Below are positions 62,707 to 64,000 of a stretch of DNA of 64,000 bases, piece after piece. The translations under genes were made by a program, and so were the position numbers. Source of the DNA: Candidatus Obscuribacterales bacterium. GTDB taxonomy: Bacteria; Cyanobacteriota; Vampirovibrionia; Obscuribacterales; Obscuribacteraceae. Below the pieces are notes generated by a model, which did not search any database, was not told the origin of the DNA, and was given only the letters and a program-made list of their open reading frames with translations. Each line of letters opens with the position of its first letter. Positions within the stretch are counted from its first letter, which is position 1. The DNA lies in assembly GCA_019747875.1 (NCBI GenBank), contig JAIEQI010000188.1:1-64000 (forward strand). Reading direction: 5' to 3'.

Positions 62707-63180
62707 ATGGCTAATAACTTTCAAGCAACAGAAAATTTTGACTCAACAGAACAAGCTCAGCTAAAGGACAATGTTTATGCTGGCGTCTCTCAGGAGGCAT
62801 GGCAGGCCAATGCAAAATTCGAACGAGCTCAGTCGAATACAAATGTAGATGCACTGCTCGGAAGTAAGTTTGAACTTGTGGATAGCGTTGCCCAGAATAC
62901 CGGAGGAGATAAAACATGGGCAACAGGCGTTTCAGAGAGTATCACACTTAACTGTAGAACGGTGGACCAAGCAGCAGCCCAAATAAGAAAAATGATGGGG
63001 ACCTGCGTTGTTGAGGACTCGACTCCTCAAGGAAAAATGGAAGAACTTCAACGGGCCATGAAGAGCGAAGGAAGCAACTTCAGCCTCAGTCAGTCCAAGG
63101 ATGGGACGTGGATACTTACCGACGGTCAGACCACCAATAAAGTCCTCCAGACTACGCGCACGCAAAGCGGACAAGGATAA
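62707..63180 (+). CDS. Hypothetical 157-residue protein
   Basis: A soluble, Gln/Thr/Ser-rich protein (MANNFQATENFDSTEQAQLK). Its C-terminal part has alternating helix and strand (VDQAAAQIRKMMGTCVVEDS, NFSLSQSKDGTWILTDGQTT). There is no signal peptide. The ribosome binding site is in ctgggggaaacgggc. I do not recognise a family. A hairpin follows at 63208. Confidence 0.7.
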   Translation: MANNFQATENFDSTEQAQLKDNVYAGVSQEAWQANAKFERAQSNTNVDALLGSKFELVDSVAQNTGGDKTWATGVSESITLNCRTVDQAAAQIRKMMGTCVVEDSTPQGKMEELQRAMKSEGSNFSLSQSKDGTWILTDGQTTNKVLQTTRTQSGQG

Positions 63181-63499
63181 ACACTTCACGTCAAAATAGT
63201 ACAGGAGGAGGCTTCGATCAGTTTGATCGGAGCCTCTGTCATCATGGACCGCCTGTTTTAACGTGGAGTCCCTAAAAAGCCCGGACTGTGACTGCAAAAT
63301 GACCATAGAATACACTACCTTGTGATCATGGATATCGACTCCGCCCCGCAGCCGGAGTCGATATCCAATTGCCTTGTTGGACATTCATCAGCTAAATCTG
63401 TAATACAAGATAGCCTTGAAGGCATTCTTCTCTTCTGTCAGCGGCGACGCGTGGCAGAAAATTTGATGCGGAAAAATTAGAATATCGGGAGCGCGCCAC
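63181..63499. other. Intergenic interval with two inverted repeats
   Basis: Besides the hairpin at 63208, a perfect 13-bp inverted repeat occupies 63330-63366 (ggatatcgactcc and ggagtcgatatcc, 11-base loop). It is not followed by a T run. The remainder holds the upstream region of the gene at 63500. No coding sequence is supported. Confidence 0.55.
63208..63236 (+). terminator. Hairpin after the 62707 gene
   Basis: Arms gaggcttcgatca and tgatcggagcctc pair over 13 positions (one mismatch or G-U) around a 3-base loop, 27 bases after the stop. No T run follows, so the terminator role is likely but not certain. Confidence 0.6.
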
Positions 63500-63706
63500 A
63501 TGAAGGTTTTCCTTTCTGAAGACGAAGAACAAAAATACATTCAATGCGATGAGGAAAATTTCGAAGCATGCTACGCATTCGGAGAATGGTCCGATCGCAA
63601 AGTGATAGAACTCAAAGGTCTGAAAGAGCTAGACGTAGAAGAGGATTATTACGAAGTGCATCTACTAATGCGCCAGGCACGCAGGGCACTTCTTCGCTAT
63701 ATCTAA
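63500..63706 (+). CDS. Hypothetical 68-residue acidic protein
   Basis: A small acidic protein (MKVFLSEDEEQKYIQCDEEN, then VIELKGLKELDVEEDYYEVH, LMRQARRALLRYI). GGGAG lies about 9 bases upstream of ATG 63500. No domain is recognised. A terminator at 63795 follows the gene after 88 bases. Confidence 0.6.
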   Translation: MKVFLSEDEEQKYIQCDEENFEACYAFGEWSDRKVIELKGLKELDVEEDYYEVHLLMRQARRALLRYI

Positions 63707-63794
63707 TCGCTAAGCGGATCTTCGATTTGCACGAAGTTTACGGCAATTGCCGCGTCGGTCATATCAGACCCAGTCACAATCCACTAATTAGAGA

Positions 63795-63822
63795 GGCGGT
63801 GCACTCGGCACCGCCCCTTTTG
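63795..63822 (+). terminator. Rho-independent terminator
   Basis: Arms ggcggtgc and gcaccgcc form a perfect 8-pair stem with a 5-base loop, followed by CCTTTTGTTT. It probably ends the 63500 transcript. Confidence 0.8.
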
Positions 63823-63928
63823 TTTAAACCTTTTTGTAATTCAAGTTATGCGTGCCTCACCCAAGCCGTGTACCCACGACAAAGATAGGGTGAAGAATTC
63901 GCAACAGCTCCTCTGTTGCTCCGGATGA

Positions 63929-64000
63929 TTAACCGTCCCGATGCTCAGGAGCCGGAGGCCAAACGCCACCATTTGCGGCCTGTGCTAGTTTGCTCAGCAA
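63929..64000 (-). CDS. Possible C-terminal end of a minus-strand gene cut by the right edge
   Basis: The minus strand is open from the edge to a TAA at 63929-63931, reading LLSKLAQAANGGVWPPAPEH. Only 23 codons are visible, so coding is a guess. A small hairpin (gcaacag/ctgttgc, 63901-63919) lies just past the stop, where a terminator would be expected. Confidence 0.3.
   Translation of the reverse strand: MLSKLAQAANGGVWPPAPEHRDG

Overview
The window looks like chromosomal DNA of a Gram-negative-type bacterium of roughly 50% GC. Gene content suggests a non-photosynthetic relative of Cyanobacteria (Vampirovibrionia/Melainabacteria, perhaps Obscuribacterales). The hints are several Ser/Thr kinases (two with TPR tails), a GHL10-type glycosyl hydrolase, an MGDG-synthase-like glycosyltransferase and many secreted low-complexity proteins. 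This placement is inference; no rRNA or other marker gene is present to test it. I see no tRNA, rRNA, CRISPR array, intact transposase or prophage.

Layout. 1-3.3 kb: the start of a repeat-rich protein running off the left edge, a hypothetical gene, rsmG and a secreted matrixin-type protease. 3.6-7.6 kb: a purB-malQ-hypothetical operon on the minus strand. 7.8-13.4 kb: a glycine-rich secreted protein, a double UspA protein next to a degenerate multicopper oxidase, and three small related exported proteins. 13.5-20.2 kb: a second matrixin with an MGNQYPPQ repeat, a DUF2293 protein, a GHL10 hydrolase and a long-form isocitrate dehydrogenase. 20.2-23.4 kb: an O-methyltransferase divergent from a TetR regulator, with a perfect inverted repeat between them, then a glycosyltransferase.

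23.5-34.4 kb is the most coherent system: MoxR ATPase, DUF58 protein, TgpA-like transglutaminase, a TPR membrane protein and two membrane Ser/Thr kinases, all on one strand with two 4-nt overlaps. It looks like one operon combining a MoxR/DUF58/transglutaminase envelope module with phospho-signalling. 35.5 kb encodes an HslV/proteasome-beta-like Ntn hydrolase with a basic histone-H1-like tail. 37.9-41.7 kb holds aroA divergent from aroC-aroB; a chorismate mutase lies apart at 54.2 kb.

41.7-48.1 kb is a decaying accessory patch: a broken PIN-domain gene, two intact kinase-TPR genes flanking an internally deleted kinase copy, and a trace of an RHS/YD-repeat gene. 48.1-53.0 kb carries lipoproteins, a Spy-like protein, an ECF sigma/anti-sigma/membrane-protein operon and a PII-like protein with a shortened T-loop. 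53.0-64.0 kb holds an RG-rich protein with a possible ribbon-helix-helix end, a UspA, a 42-residue membrane protein, a Tiki/ChaN-like protein, a TonB-like protein, a candidate structured RNA, an exported amphipathic-repeat protein, speD and small hypotheticals. The right edge cuts the end of a minus-strand gene.
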